DNA of 64,000 nt from Osmia lignaria lignaria (Eukaryota > Arthropoda > Insecta > Hymenoptera > Megachilidae): assembly GCF_051020975.1 (NCBI RefSeq), contig NW_027478166.1, positions 5,953,501 through 6,017,500 on the forward strand, read 5' to 3'. Made by a program: the position numbers and the translations under genes. Below, in pieces: positions 38,705 through 50,298 of this stretch. The notes beneath the pieces are model-generated. The model ran no database searches, was not told the DNA's origin, and saw only the letters and a list, made by a program, of their open reading frames with translations. Positions within the stretch are counted from its first letter, which is position 1. Each line of letters begins with the position of its first letter.

Positions 38705-41162
38705 GATTAGAAGCGTAGTTTTCGAGATATATCGAGATATTTAAAAGTTCCGAAGCCGCACCAACATAATAGAGATACAGAAACACCGTGGCCCCTTTCT
38801 TTGAGATAACTCTGCACTAGTGCGAGCCGCAAATGCGACTTCCAGCTTAGCTGTGCAGAACAAGAACAACAAGAAGAAGAAATATCTCGAAATATGTCCG
38901 TCAGGCCCCTTCCCTTGAGATATATCTGCAAATATCTCGGAAACGAAGCGAGCTATGGCAAAATGTTAAGAGACCTTTTTTGTAGAGAATTATGTTTCCT
39001 ACAATTTATGTTCTATGATATTTTTTGATCAGAAGCGTAGTTTTCGAGATATATCGAGATATTTAAAAGTTCCGAAGCCGCACCAACATAATAGAGATAC
39101 AGAAACACGGTGGCCCCTTTCTTTGAGATAACTCTGCACTAGTGCGAGCCGCAAATGCCACTTCCAGCTTAGCTGTGCAGAAGAAGAACAACAAGAAGAA
39201 GAAATATCTCGAAATATGTCCGTCAGGCCCCTTCCCTTGAGATAAATCTGCAAATATCTCGGAAACGAAGCGAGCTATGGCGAAATGTTAAGAGATCTTT
39301 TTTGTAGAGAATTAAGTTTCCTACTTTTTATCTTCTATGATATTTTTTGATCAGATGCGTAGTTCTCGAGATATATCAAGATATTTAAAAGTGCCGAAGC
39401 CGCACCAACATAATACAGATACAGAAACACCGTGGCCCCTTTCTTTGAGATAACTCTGCACTAGTGCGAGCCGCAAATGCCACTTCCAGCTTAGCTGTGC
39501 AGAAGAAGAACAACAAGAAGAAGAAATATCTCGAAATATGTCCGTCAGGCCCCTTCCCTTGAGAGAAATCTGCAAATATCTCGGAAACGAAGCGAGCTAT
39601 GGCAAAATGTTAAGAGACCTTTTTTGTAGAGAATTAAGTTTCCTACTTTTTATGTTCTATGATATTTTTTGATCAGATGCGTAGTTCTCGAGATATATCA
39701 AGATATTTAAAAGTTCCGAAGCCGCACCAACATAATAGAGATACAGAAACACCGTGGCTCCTTTCTTTGAGATAACTCTGCACTATTGCGAGCTGGAAAT
39801 GCCACTTCCAGTTTAGCTGTGCAGAAGAAGAACAACAAGAAGAAGAAATATCTCGAAATATGTCCGTTAGGCCCCTTCCCTTGAGATAAATCTGCAAATA
39901 TCTCGGAAACGACGCGAGCTATGGCAAAATGTTAAGAGACCTTTTTTGTAGAGAATTAAGTTTCCTACTTTTTATGTTCTATGATATTTTTTGATCAGAT
40001 GCGTAGTTCTCGATATATATCAAGATATTTAAAAGTTCCGAAGCCGCACCAACATAATAGAGATACAGAAACACCGTGGCCCCTTTCTTTGAGATAACTC
40101 TGCACTATTGCGAGCTGGAAATGCCACTTCCAGTTTAGCTGTGCAGAAGAAGATCAACAAGAAGAAGAAATATCTCGAAATATGTCCGTTAGGCCCCTTC
40201 CCTTGAGATAAATCTGCAAATATCTCGGAAACGAAGCGAGCTATGGCAAAATGTTAAGAGACCTTTTTTGTAGAGAATTAAGTTTCCTACTTTTTATGTT
40301 CTATGATATTTTTTGATCAGATGCGTAGTTCTCGAGATATATCAAGATATTTAAAAGTTCCGAAGCCGCACCAACATAATAGAGATACAGAAACACCGTG
40401 GCCCCTTTCTTTGAGATAACTCTGCACTATTGCGAGCTGCAAATGCCACTTCCAGCTTAGCTGTGCTGAGGAAGAACAACAAGAAGAAGAAATATCTCGA
40501 AATATGTCCGTCAGGCCAGTTCCTTTGAGCTGAATCGGCAAATATCTCGGAAACGAAGCGAGCTATGGCAAAATGTTAAGAGACGTTTTTTGTAGAGAAT
40601 TATGTTTCCTACAATTTATGTTCTATGATATTTTTTGATCAGAAGCGTAGTTTTAGAGATATATCGAGATATTTAAAAGTTCCGAAGCCGCACCAACATA
40701 ATAGAGATACAGAAACACCGTGGCCCCTTTCTTTGAGATAACTCTGCACTATTGCGAGCTGTAAATGCCACTTCCAGTTAAGCTGTGCAGAAGAAGAACA
40801 ACAAGAAGAAGAAATATCTCGAAATATGTCCGTCAGGCCCCTTCCCTTGAGATAAATCTGCAAATATCTCGGAATCGAAGCGAGCTATGGCAAAATGTTA
40901 AGAGACCTTTTTTGTAGAGAATTAAGTTTCCTACTTTTTATCTTCTATGATATTTTTTGATCAGATGCGTAGTTCTCGAGATATATCAAGATATTTAAAA
41001 GTTCCGAAGCCGCAAACAACATAATAGTGATACAGAAACACCGTGGCCCCTCTCTTTGAGATAACTCTGCACTATTGCGAGCTGGAAATGCCACTTCCAG
41101 TTTAGCTGTGCAGAAGAAGAACAACAAGAAGAAGAAATATCTCGAAATATGTCCGTCAGGCC
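38586..41162 (+). repeat. 8-monomer HOR, first copy (2577 bp)
   Basis: Markers in order: GATTAGAAGC start with GAACAAGAAC (38705), AACACGGTGG (39027), AAGTGCCGAAG with GAGAGAAATC (39349), GACGCGAGC (39671), CTCGATATATATC with GAAGATCAAC (39993), GTGCTGAGG with GAATCGGC (40315), TTTTAGAGATATATCG with CGGAATCG (40637), and GCAAACAACATAATAGTG with one extra base (40959). The period is 8 x 322 + 1. Spot comparison found no difference from the second copy. Confidence 0.93.
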
Positions 41163-41281
41163 AGTTCCTTTGAGCTGAATCTGCAAATATCTCGGAAACG
41201 AAGCGAGCAATGGCAAAATGTTAGGAGACGTTTTTTGTAGAGAATTATGTTTCCTACAATTTATGTTCTATGATATTTTTT
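40959..41281 (+). repeat. Hybrid monomer at the 8-mer junction (323 bp)
   Basis: The left part, through A at 41115, matches the unit at 43536 (GCAAACAAC, TAGTGATAC, GCTGGAAATG, CAGAAGAAG). From A at 41163 it matches the unit at 38383 (CCAGTTCC, GAGCTGAATC, GAGCAATGGC, GTTAGGAGACG). The breakpoint is therefore within 41116-41162, at monomer positions about 157-203, covering the purine tract and near-palindrome. Confidence 0.9.
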
Positions 41282-43739
41282 GATTAGAAGCGTAGTTTTC
41301 GAGATATATCGAGATATTTAAAAGTTCCGAAGCCGCACCAACATAATAGAGATACAGAAACACCGTGGCCCCTTTCTTTGAGATAACTCTGCACTAGTGC
41401 GAGCCGCAAATGCGACTTCCAGCTTAGCTGTGCAGAACAAGAACAACAAGAAGAAGAAATATCTCGAAATATGTCCGTCAGGCCCCTTCCCTTGAGATAT
41501 ATCTGCAAATATCTCGGAAACGAAGCGAGCTATGGCAAAATGTTAAGAGACCTTTTTTGTAGAGAATTATGTTTCCTACAATTTATGTTCTATGATATTT
41601 TTTGATCAGAAGCGTAGTTTTCGAGATATATCGAGATATTTAAAAGTTCCGAAGCCGCACCAACATAATAGAGATACAGAAACACGGTGGCCCCTTTCTT
41701 TGAGATAACTCTGCACTAGTGCGAGCCGCAAATGCCACTTCCAGCTTAGCTGTGCAGAAGAAGAACAACAAGAAGAAGAAATATCTCGAAATATGTCCGT
41801 CAGGCCCCTTCCCTTGAGATAAATCTGCAAATATCTCGGAAACGAAGCGAGCTATGGCGAAATGTTAAGAGATCTTTTTTGTAGAGAATTAAGTTTCCTA
41901 CTTTTTATCTTCTATGATATTTTTTGATCAGATGCGTAGTTCTCGAGATATATCAAGATATTTAAAAGTGCCGAAGCCGCACCAACATAATACAGATACA
42001 GAAACACCGTGGCCCCTTTCTTTGAGATAACTCTGCACTAGTGCGAGCCGCAAATGCCACTTCCAGCTTAGCTGTGCAGAAGAAGAACAACAAGAAGAAG
42101 AAATATCTCGAAATATGTCCGTCAGGCCCCTTCCCTTGAGAGAAATCTGCAAATATCTCGGAAACGAAGCGAGCTATGGCAAAATGTTAAGAGACCTTTT
42201 TTGTAGAGAATTAAGTTTCCTACTTTTTATGTTCTATGATATTTTTTGATCAGATGCGTAGTTCTCGAGATATATCAAGATATTTAAAAGTTCCGAAGCC
42301 GCACCAACATAATAGAGATACAGAAACACCGTGGCTCCTTTCTTTGAGATAACTCTGCACTATTGCGAGCTGGAAATGCCACTTCCAGTTTAGCTGTGCA
42401 GAAGAAGAACAACAAGAAGAAGAAATATCTCGAAATATGTCCGTTAGGCCCCTTCCCTTGAGATAAATCTGCAAATATCTCGGAAACGACGCGAGCTATG
42501 GCAAAATGTTAAGAGACCTTTTTTGTAGAGAATTAAGTTTCCTACTTTTTATGTTCTATGATATTTTTTGATCAGATGCGTAGTTCTCGATATATATCAA
42601 GATATTTAAAAGTTCCGAAGCCGCACCAACATAATAGAGATACAGAAACACCGTGGCCCCTTTCTTTGAGATAACTCTGCACTATTGCGAGCTGGAAATG
42701 CCACTTCCAGTTTAGCTGTGCAGAAGAAGATCAACAAGAAGAAGAAATATCTCGAAATATGTCCGTTAGGCCCCTTCCCTTGAGATAAATCTGCAAATAT
42801 CTCGGAAACGAAGCGAGCTATGGCAAAATGTTAAGAGACCTTTTTTGTAGAGAATTAAGTTTCCTACTTTTTATGTTCTATGATATTTTTTGATCAGATG
42901 CGTAGTTCTCGAGATATATCAAGATATTTAAAAGTTCCGAAGCCGCACCAACATAATAGAGATACAGAAACACCGTGGCCCCTTTCTTTGAGATAACTCT
43001 GCACTATTGCGAGCTGCAAATGCCACTTCCAGCTTAGCTGTGCTGAGGAAGAACAACAAGAAGAAGAAATATCTCGAAATATGTCCGTCAGGCCAGTTCC
43101 TTTGAGCTGAATCGGCAAATATCTCGGAAACGAAGCGAGCTATGGCAAAATGTTAAGAGACGTTTTTTGTAGAGAATTATGTTTCCTACAATTTATGTTC
43201 TATGATATTTTTTGATCAGAAGCGTAGTTTTAGAGATATATCGAGATATTTAAAAGTTCCGAAGCCGCACCAACATAATAGAGATACAGAAACACCGTGG
43301 CCCCTTTCTTTGAGATAACTCTGCACTATTGCGAGCTGTAAATGCCACTTCCAGTTAAGCTGTGCAGAAGAAGAACAACAAGAAGAAGAAATATCTCGAA
43401 ATATGTCCGTCAGGCCCCTTCCCTTGAGATAAATCTGCAAATATCTCGGAATCGAAGCGAGCTATGGCAAAATGTTAAGAGACCTTTTTTGTAGAGAATT
43501 AAGTTTCCTACTTTTTATCTTCTATGATATTTTTTGATCAGATGCGTAGTTCTCGAGATATATCAAGATATTTAAAAGTTCCGAAGCCGCAAACAACATA
43601 ATAGTGATACAGAAACACCGTGGCCCCTCTCTTTGAGATAACTCTGCACTATTGCGAGCTGGAAATGCCACTTCCAGTTTAGCTGTGCAGAAGAAGAACA
43701 ACAAGAAGAAGAAATATCTCGAAATATGTCCGTCAGGCC
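41163..43739 (+). repeat. 8-monomer HOR, second copy (2577 bp)
   Basis: Repeats 38586-41162 shifted by 2577 bp, including the rare markers AACACGGTGG (about 41686), GAAGATCAAC (about 42727) and the one-base insertion in GCAAACAAC (about 43590). The last unit then continues with the ordinary CCCCTTCCC far end, which is probably the original flank. Confidence 0.93.
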
Positions 43740-43858
43740 CCTTCCCTTGAGATAAATCTGCAAATATCTCGGGAACGAAGCGAGCTATGGCAAAATGTTA
43801 AGAGACCTCTTTTGTAGAGAATTAAGTTTCCTACTTTTTATGTTCTATGATATTTTTT

Positions 43859-46800
43859 GATCAGATGCGTAGTTCTCGAGATATATCAAGATATTTAAAA
43901 GTTCCGAAGCCGCACCAACATAATAGAGATACAGAAACACCGTGGCCCCTTTCTTTGAGATAACTCTGCACTATTGCGAGCTGTAAATGCCACTTCCAGC
44001 TTAGCTGTGCAGAAGAAGAACAACAAGAAGAAGAAATATCTCGAAATATGTCCGTCAGGCCCCTTCCCTTGAGATATATCTGCAAATATCTCGGAAACGA
44101 AGCGAGCTATGACAAAATGTTAAGAGACCTTTTTTGTAGAGAATTATGTTTCCTACAATTTATGTTCTATGATATTTTTTGATCAGAAGCGTAGTTTTCG
44201 AGATATATCGAGATATTTAAAAGTTCCGAAGCCGCACCAACATAATAGAGATACAGAAACAGCGTGGCCCCTTTCTTTGAGATATCTCTGCACTATTGCG
44301 AGCTGCAAATGCCACTTCCAGCTTAGCTGCGCAGAAGAAGAACAACAAGAAGAAGAAATATCTCGAAATATGTCCGTCAGGCCCCTTCCCTTGAGATAAA
44401 TCTGCAAATATCTCGGAAACGAAGCGAGCTATGGCAAAATGTTAAGAGACCTTTTTTGTAGAGAATTATGTTTCCTACTTTTTATGTTCTGTGATATTTT
44501 TTGATCAGACGCGTAGCTCTCGAGATATATCAAGATATTTAAAAGTTCCGAAGCCGCACCAACATAATAGAGATACAGAAACAGCGTGGCCCCTTTCTTT
44601 GAGATATCTCTGCACTATTGCGAGCTGCAAATGCCACTTCCAGCTTAGCTGCGCAGAAGAAGAACAACAAGAAGAAGAAATATCTCGAAATATGTCCGTC
44701 AGGCCCCTTCCCTTGAGATAAATCTGCAAATATCTCGGAAACGAAGCGAGCTATGGCAAAATGTTAAGAGACCTTTTTTGTAGAGAATTAAGTTTGCTAC
44801 TTTTTATCTTCTATGATATTTTTTGATCAGATGCGTAGTTCTCGAGATATATCAAGATATTTAAAAGTTCCGAAACCGCACCAACATAATAGAGATACAG
44901 AAACACCGTGGCCCCTTTCTTTGAGATAACTCTGCACTAGGGCGAGCCGCAAATGCCACTTCCAGCTTAGCTGTGCAGAAGAAGAACAACAAGAAGAAGA
45001 AATATCTCGAAATATGTCCGTCAGGCCCCTTCCCTTGAGATAAATCTGCAAATATCTCGGAAACGAAGCGAGCTATGGCAAAATGTTAAGAGACCTTTTT
45101 TGTAGAGCATTAAGTTTCCTACTTTTTATCTTCTATGATATTTTTTGATCAGATGCGTAGTTCTCGAGATATATCAAGATATTTAAAAGTTCCGAAGCCG
45201 CACCAACATAATAGAGATACAGAAACACCGTGGCCCCTCTCTTTGAGATAACTCTGCACTATTGCGAGCTGGAAATGCCACTTCCAATTTAGCTGTGCAG
45301 AAGAAGAACAACAAGAAGAAGAAATATCTCGAAATATGTCCGTTAGGCCCCTTCCCTTGAGATAAATCTGCAAATATCTCGGAAACGAAGCGAGCTATGG
45401 CAAAATGTTAAGAGACCTTTTTTGTAGAGAATTATGTTTCCTACAATTTATGTTCTATGATATTTTTTGATCAGAAGCGTAGTTTTCGAGATATATCGAG
45501 ATATTTAAAAGTTCCGAAGCCGCACCAACATAATAGAGATACAGAAACACCGTGGCCCCTTTCTTTGAGATAACTCTGCACTATTGCGAGCTGCAAATGC
45601 CACTTCCAGCTTAGCTGTGCAGAAGAAGAACAACAAGAAGAAGAAATATCTCGAAATATCTCCGTCAGGCCCCTTCCCTTGAGATAAATCTGCAAATATC
45701 TCGGAAACGAAGCGAGCTATGGCAAAATGTTAAGAGACCTTTTTTGTAGAGAATTAAGTTTCCTACTTTTTATGTTCTATGATATTTTATGATCAGATGC
45801 GTAGTTCTCGAGATATATCAAGATATTTAAAAGTTCCGAAGCCGCACCAACATAATAGAGATACAGAAACGCCGTGGCCCCTCTCTTTGAGATAACTCTG
45901 CACTATTGCGAGCTGCAAATGCCACTTCCAGCTTAGCTGTGCAGGGGAAGAACAACAAGAAGAAGAAATATCTCGAAATATGTCCGTCAGGCCAGTTCCT
46001 TTGAGATGAATCTGCAAATATCTCGGAAACGAAGCGAGCTATGGCAAAATGTTAAGAGACGTTTTTTATAGAGAATTATGTTTCCTACAATTTATGTTCT
46101 ATGATATTTTTTGATCAGAAGCGTAGTTTTCGAGATATATCGAGATATTTAAAAGTTCCGAAGCCGCACCAACATAATAGAGATACAGAAACACCGTGGC
46201 CCCTTTCTTTGAGATAACTCTGCACTAGTGCGAGCCGCAAATGCCACTTCCAGCTTAGCTGTGCAGAAGAAGAACAACAAGAAGAAGAAATATCTCGAAA
46301 TATGTCCGTCAGGCCCCTTCCCTTGAGATAAATCTGCAAATATCTCGGAAACCAAGCGAGCTATGGCAAAATGTTAAGAGACCTTTTTTGTAGAGAATTA
46401 AGTTTCCTACTTTTTATGTTCTATGATATTTTTTGATCAGATGCGTAGTTCTCGAGATATATCAAGATATTTAAAAGTTCCGAAGCCGCACCAACATAAT
46501 AGAGATACAGAAACACCGTGGCCCCTTTCTTTGAGATAACTCTGCACTATTGCGAGCTGTAAATGCCACTTCCAGCTTAGCTGTGCAGAAGAAGGACAAC
46601 AAGAAGAAGAAATATCTCGAAATATGTCCGTCAGGCCCCTTCCCTTGAGATAATTCTGCAAATATCTCGGAAACGAAGCGAGCTATGGCAAAATGTTAAG
46701 AGACCTTTTTTGTAGAGAATTATGTTTCCTACAATTTATGTTCTATGATATTTTTTGATCAGAAGCGTAGTTTTCGAGATATATCGAGATATTTAAAAGT

Positions 46801-48366
46801 TCCGAAGCCGCACCAACATAATAGAGATACAGAAACACCGTGGCCCCTTTCTTTGAGATAACTCTGCACTAGTGCGAGCTGCAAATGCCACTTCCAGCTT
46901 AGCTGTGCAGAAGAAGAACAACAAGAAGAAGAAGTATCTCGAAATATGTCCGTCAGACCCGTTCCTTTGAGCTGAATCTGCAAATATCTCGGAAACGAAG
47001 CGAGCTATGGCAAAATGTTAAGAGACGTTTTTTGTAGAGAATTATGTTTCCTACAATTTATGTTCTATGATATTTTTTGATCAGAAGCGTAGTTTTCGAG
47101 ATATATCGAGATATTTAAAAGTTCCGAAGCCGCACCAACATAATAGAGATACAGAAACACCGTGGCCCGTTTCTTTGAGATAACTCTGCACTAGTGCCAG
47201 CCGCAAATGCCACTTCCAGCTTAGCTGTGCAGAAGAAGAACAACAAGAAGAAGAAGTATCTCGAAATATGTCCGTCAGACCCGTTCCTTTGAGCTGAATC
47301 TGCAAATATCTCGGAAACGAAGCGAGCTATGGCAAAATATTAAGAGACGTTTTTTGTAGAGAATTAAGTTTCCTACTTTTTATCTTCTATGATATTTTTT
47401 GATCAGATGCGTAGTTCTCGAGATATATCAAGATATTTAAAAGTTCCGAAGCCGCACCAACATAATAGAGATACAGAAACACCGTGGCCCCTCTCTTTGA
47501 GATAACTCTGCACCATTGCGAGCTGCAAATGCCACTTCCAGCTTAGCTGTGCAGAAGAAGAACAACAAGAAGAAGAAATATCTCGAAATATGTCCGTCAG
47601 GCCAGTTCCTTTGAGCTGAATCTGCAAATATCTCGGAAACGAAGCGAGCTATGGCAAAATGTTAAGAGACGTTTTTTGTAGAGAATTATGTTTCCTACAA
47701 TTTATGTTCTATGATATTTTTTGATCAGAAGCGTAGTTTTCGAGATATATCGAGATATTTAAAAGTTCCGAAGACGCACCAACATAATAGAGATACAGAA
47801 ACACCGTGGCCCCTTTCTTTGAGATAACTCTGCACCATTGCGAGCTGCAAATGCCACTTCCAGCTTAGCTGTGCAGAAGAAGAACAACAAGAAGAAGAAA
47901 TATCTCGAAATATGTCCGTCAGGCCAGTTCCTTTGAGCTGAATCTGCAAATATCTCGGAAACGAAGCGAGCTATGGCAAAATGTTAAGAGACGTTTTTTG
48001 TAGAGAATTATGTTTCCTACAATTTATGTTCTATGATATTTTTTGATCAGAAGCGTAGTTTTCGAGATATATCGAGATATTTAAAAGTTCCGAAGACGCA
48101 CCAACATAATAGAGATACAGAAACACCGTGGCCCCTTTCTTTGAGATAACTGTGCACTAGTGCGAGCCGCAAATGCGACTTCCAGCTTAGCTGTGCAGAA
48201 GAAGAACAACAAGAAGAAGAAATATCTCGAAATATGTCCGTCAGGCCAGTTCCTTTGAGCTGAACCTGCAAATATCTCGGAAACGAAGCGAGCTATGGCA
48301 AAATGTTAAGAGACGTTTTTTGTAGAGAATTATGTTTCCTACAATTTATGTTCTATGATATTTTTT
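43859..48366 (+). repeat. Fourteen mixed monomers
   Basis: Adjacent units 44181 and 44503 share GATATCTCTGC, AACAGCGTGG and GCTGCGCAG and look like a single-monomer duplication with different fronts. The front of 44503 (ACGCGTAGCTCTCGAG) recurs at 53519, 28 monomers away. From 46757 to 48366 five units in succession carry the GTTCC/GAGCTGAATC type of far end, the longest run of that subtype in the window. Confidence 0.85.
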
Positions 48367-50298
48367 GATCAGAAGCGTAGTTTTCGAGATATATCGAGAT
48401 ATTTAAAAGTTCCGAAGCTGCACCAACATAATAGAGGTACAGAAACACCGTGGCCTCTTTCTTTGAGATAACTCTGCACTATTGCGAGCTGCAAATGCCA
48501 CTTCGAGCTTAGCTGTGCAGAAGAGGAACAACAAGAAGAAGAAATATCTCGAAATATGTCCGACAGGCCCCTTCCCTTGAGATAAATCTGCAAATATCTC
48601 GGAAACGAAGCGAGCTATGGCGAAATGTTAAGAGACCTTTTTTGTAGAGAATTAGGTTTCCTACTTTTTATGTTCTATGATATTTTTTGATCAGATGCGT
48701 AGTTCTCGGGATATATCAAGATATATAAAAGTTCCGAAGCCGCACCAACATAATAGAGATACAGAAACACCGTGGCCCCTTTCTTTGAGATAACTCTGCA
48801 CTATTGCGAGCTGCAAATGCCACTTCCAGCTTAGCTGTGCAGAGGAAGAACAACAAGAAGAAGAAGTATCTCGAAATATGTCCGTCAGGCCCGTTCCTTT
48901 GAGCTGAATCTGCAAATATCTCGGAAACCAAGCGAGCTATGGCAAAATGTTAAGAGACCTTTTTTGTAGAGAATTATGCTTCCTACAATTTATGTTGTAT
49001 GATATTTTTTGATCAGAAGCGTAGTTTTCGAGATATATCGAGATATTTAAAAGTTCCGAAGCCGCACCAACATAATAGAGATACAGAAACACCGTGGCCC
49101 CTTTCGTTGAGACAACTCTGCACTAGTGCGAGCCGCAAATGCCACTTCCAGCTTAGCTGTGCAGAAGAAGAACAACAAGAAGAAGAAATATCTCGAAATA
49201 TGTCCGTCAGGCCCCTTCCCTTGAGATAAATCTGCAAATATCTCGGAAACGAAGCGAACTATGGCAAAATGTTAAGAGACCTTTTTTGTAGAGAATTATG
49301 TTTCCTACTTTTTATGTTCTATGATATTTTTTGATCAGATGCGTAGTTCTCGGGATATATCAAGATATATAAAAGTTCCGAAGCCGCACCAACATAATAG
49401 AGATACAGAAACACCGTGGCCCCTTTCTTTGAGATAACTCTGCACTATTGCGAGCTGCAAATGCCACTTCCAGCTTAGCTGTGCAGAGGAAGAACAACAA
49501 GAAGAAGAAGTATCTCGAAATATGTCCGTCAGGCCCGTTCCTTTGAGCTGAATCTGCAAATATCTCGGAAACGAAGCGAGCTATGGCAAAATGTTAAGAG
49601 ACCTTTTTTATAGAGAATTATGTTTCCTACTTTTTATGTTCGATGATATTTTTTGATCAGATGCGTAGTTCTCGAGATATATCAAGATATTTAAAAGTTC
49701 CGAAGCTGCACCAACATAATAGAGGTACAGAAACACCGTGGCCTCTTTCTTTGAGATAACTCTGCACTATTGCGAGCTGCAAATGCCACTTCGAGCTTAG
49801 CTGTGCAGAAGAGGAACAACAAGAAGAAGAAATATCTCGAAATATGTCCGACAGGCCCCTTCCCTTGAGATAAATCTGCAAATATCTCGGAAACGAAGCG
49901 AGCTATGGCGAAATGTTAAGAGACCTTTTTTGTAGAGAATTAGGTTTCCTACTTTTTATGTTCTATGATATTTTTTGATCAGATGCGTAGTTCTCGGGAT
50001 ATATCAAGATATATAAAAGTTCCGAAGCCGCACCAACATAATAGAGATACAGAAACACCGTGGCCCCTTTCTTTGAGATAACTCTGCACTATTGCGAGCT
50101 GCAAATGCCACTTCCAGCTTAGCTGTGCAGAGGAAGAACAACAAGAAGAAGAAGTATCTCGAAATATGTCCGTCAGGCCCGTTCCTTTGAGCTGAATCTG
50201 CAAATATCTCGGAAACCAAGCGAGCTATGGCAAAATGTTAAGAGACCTTTTTTGTAGAGAATTATGTTTCCTACTTTTTATGTTCGATGATATTTTTT
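48367..50298 (+). repeat. 4-monomer HOR (1288 bp) and partial second copy
   Basis: Units 48367 and 49655 share CACTTCGAGC and GTCCGACAGG. Units 48689 and 49977 share CTCGGGATATATC, a TATATAAAAG variant and AAACCAAGC; the unit at 49333 is of the same type. The unit at 49011 (GAGACAACTCTG) lies between. The front of 48367 is type B and that of 49655 is type A, so the exchange boundary is inside that unit. Confidence 0.82.
48722..48731 (+). other. TATATAAAAG variant
   Basis: The common ATATTTAAAAG is changed to ATATATAAAAG here and at 49366-49375 and 50010-50019. It matches a TATA-box consensus, but no gene or other promoter element lies downstream. The three copies share one origin in the 4-mer HOR. 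Confidence 0.2.

Noticed and set aside
48722..48731. TATA box promoter
   Set aside because: One substitution in an AT-rich stretch shared by three related units, with no gene downstream.
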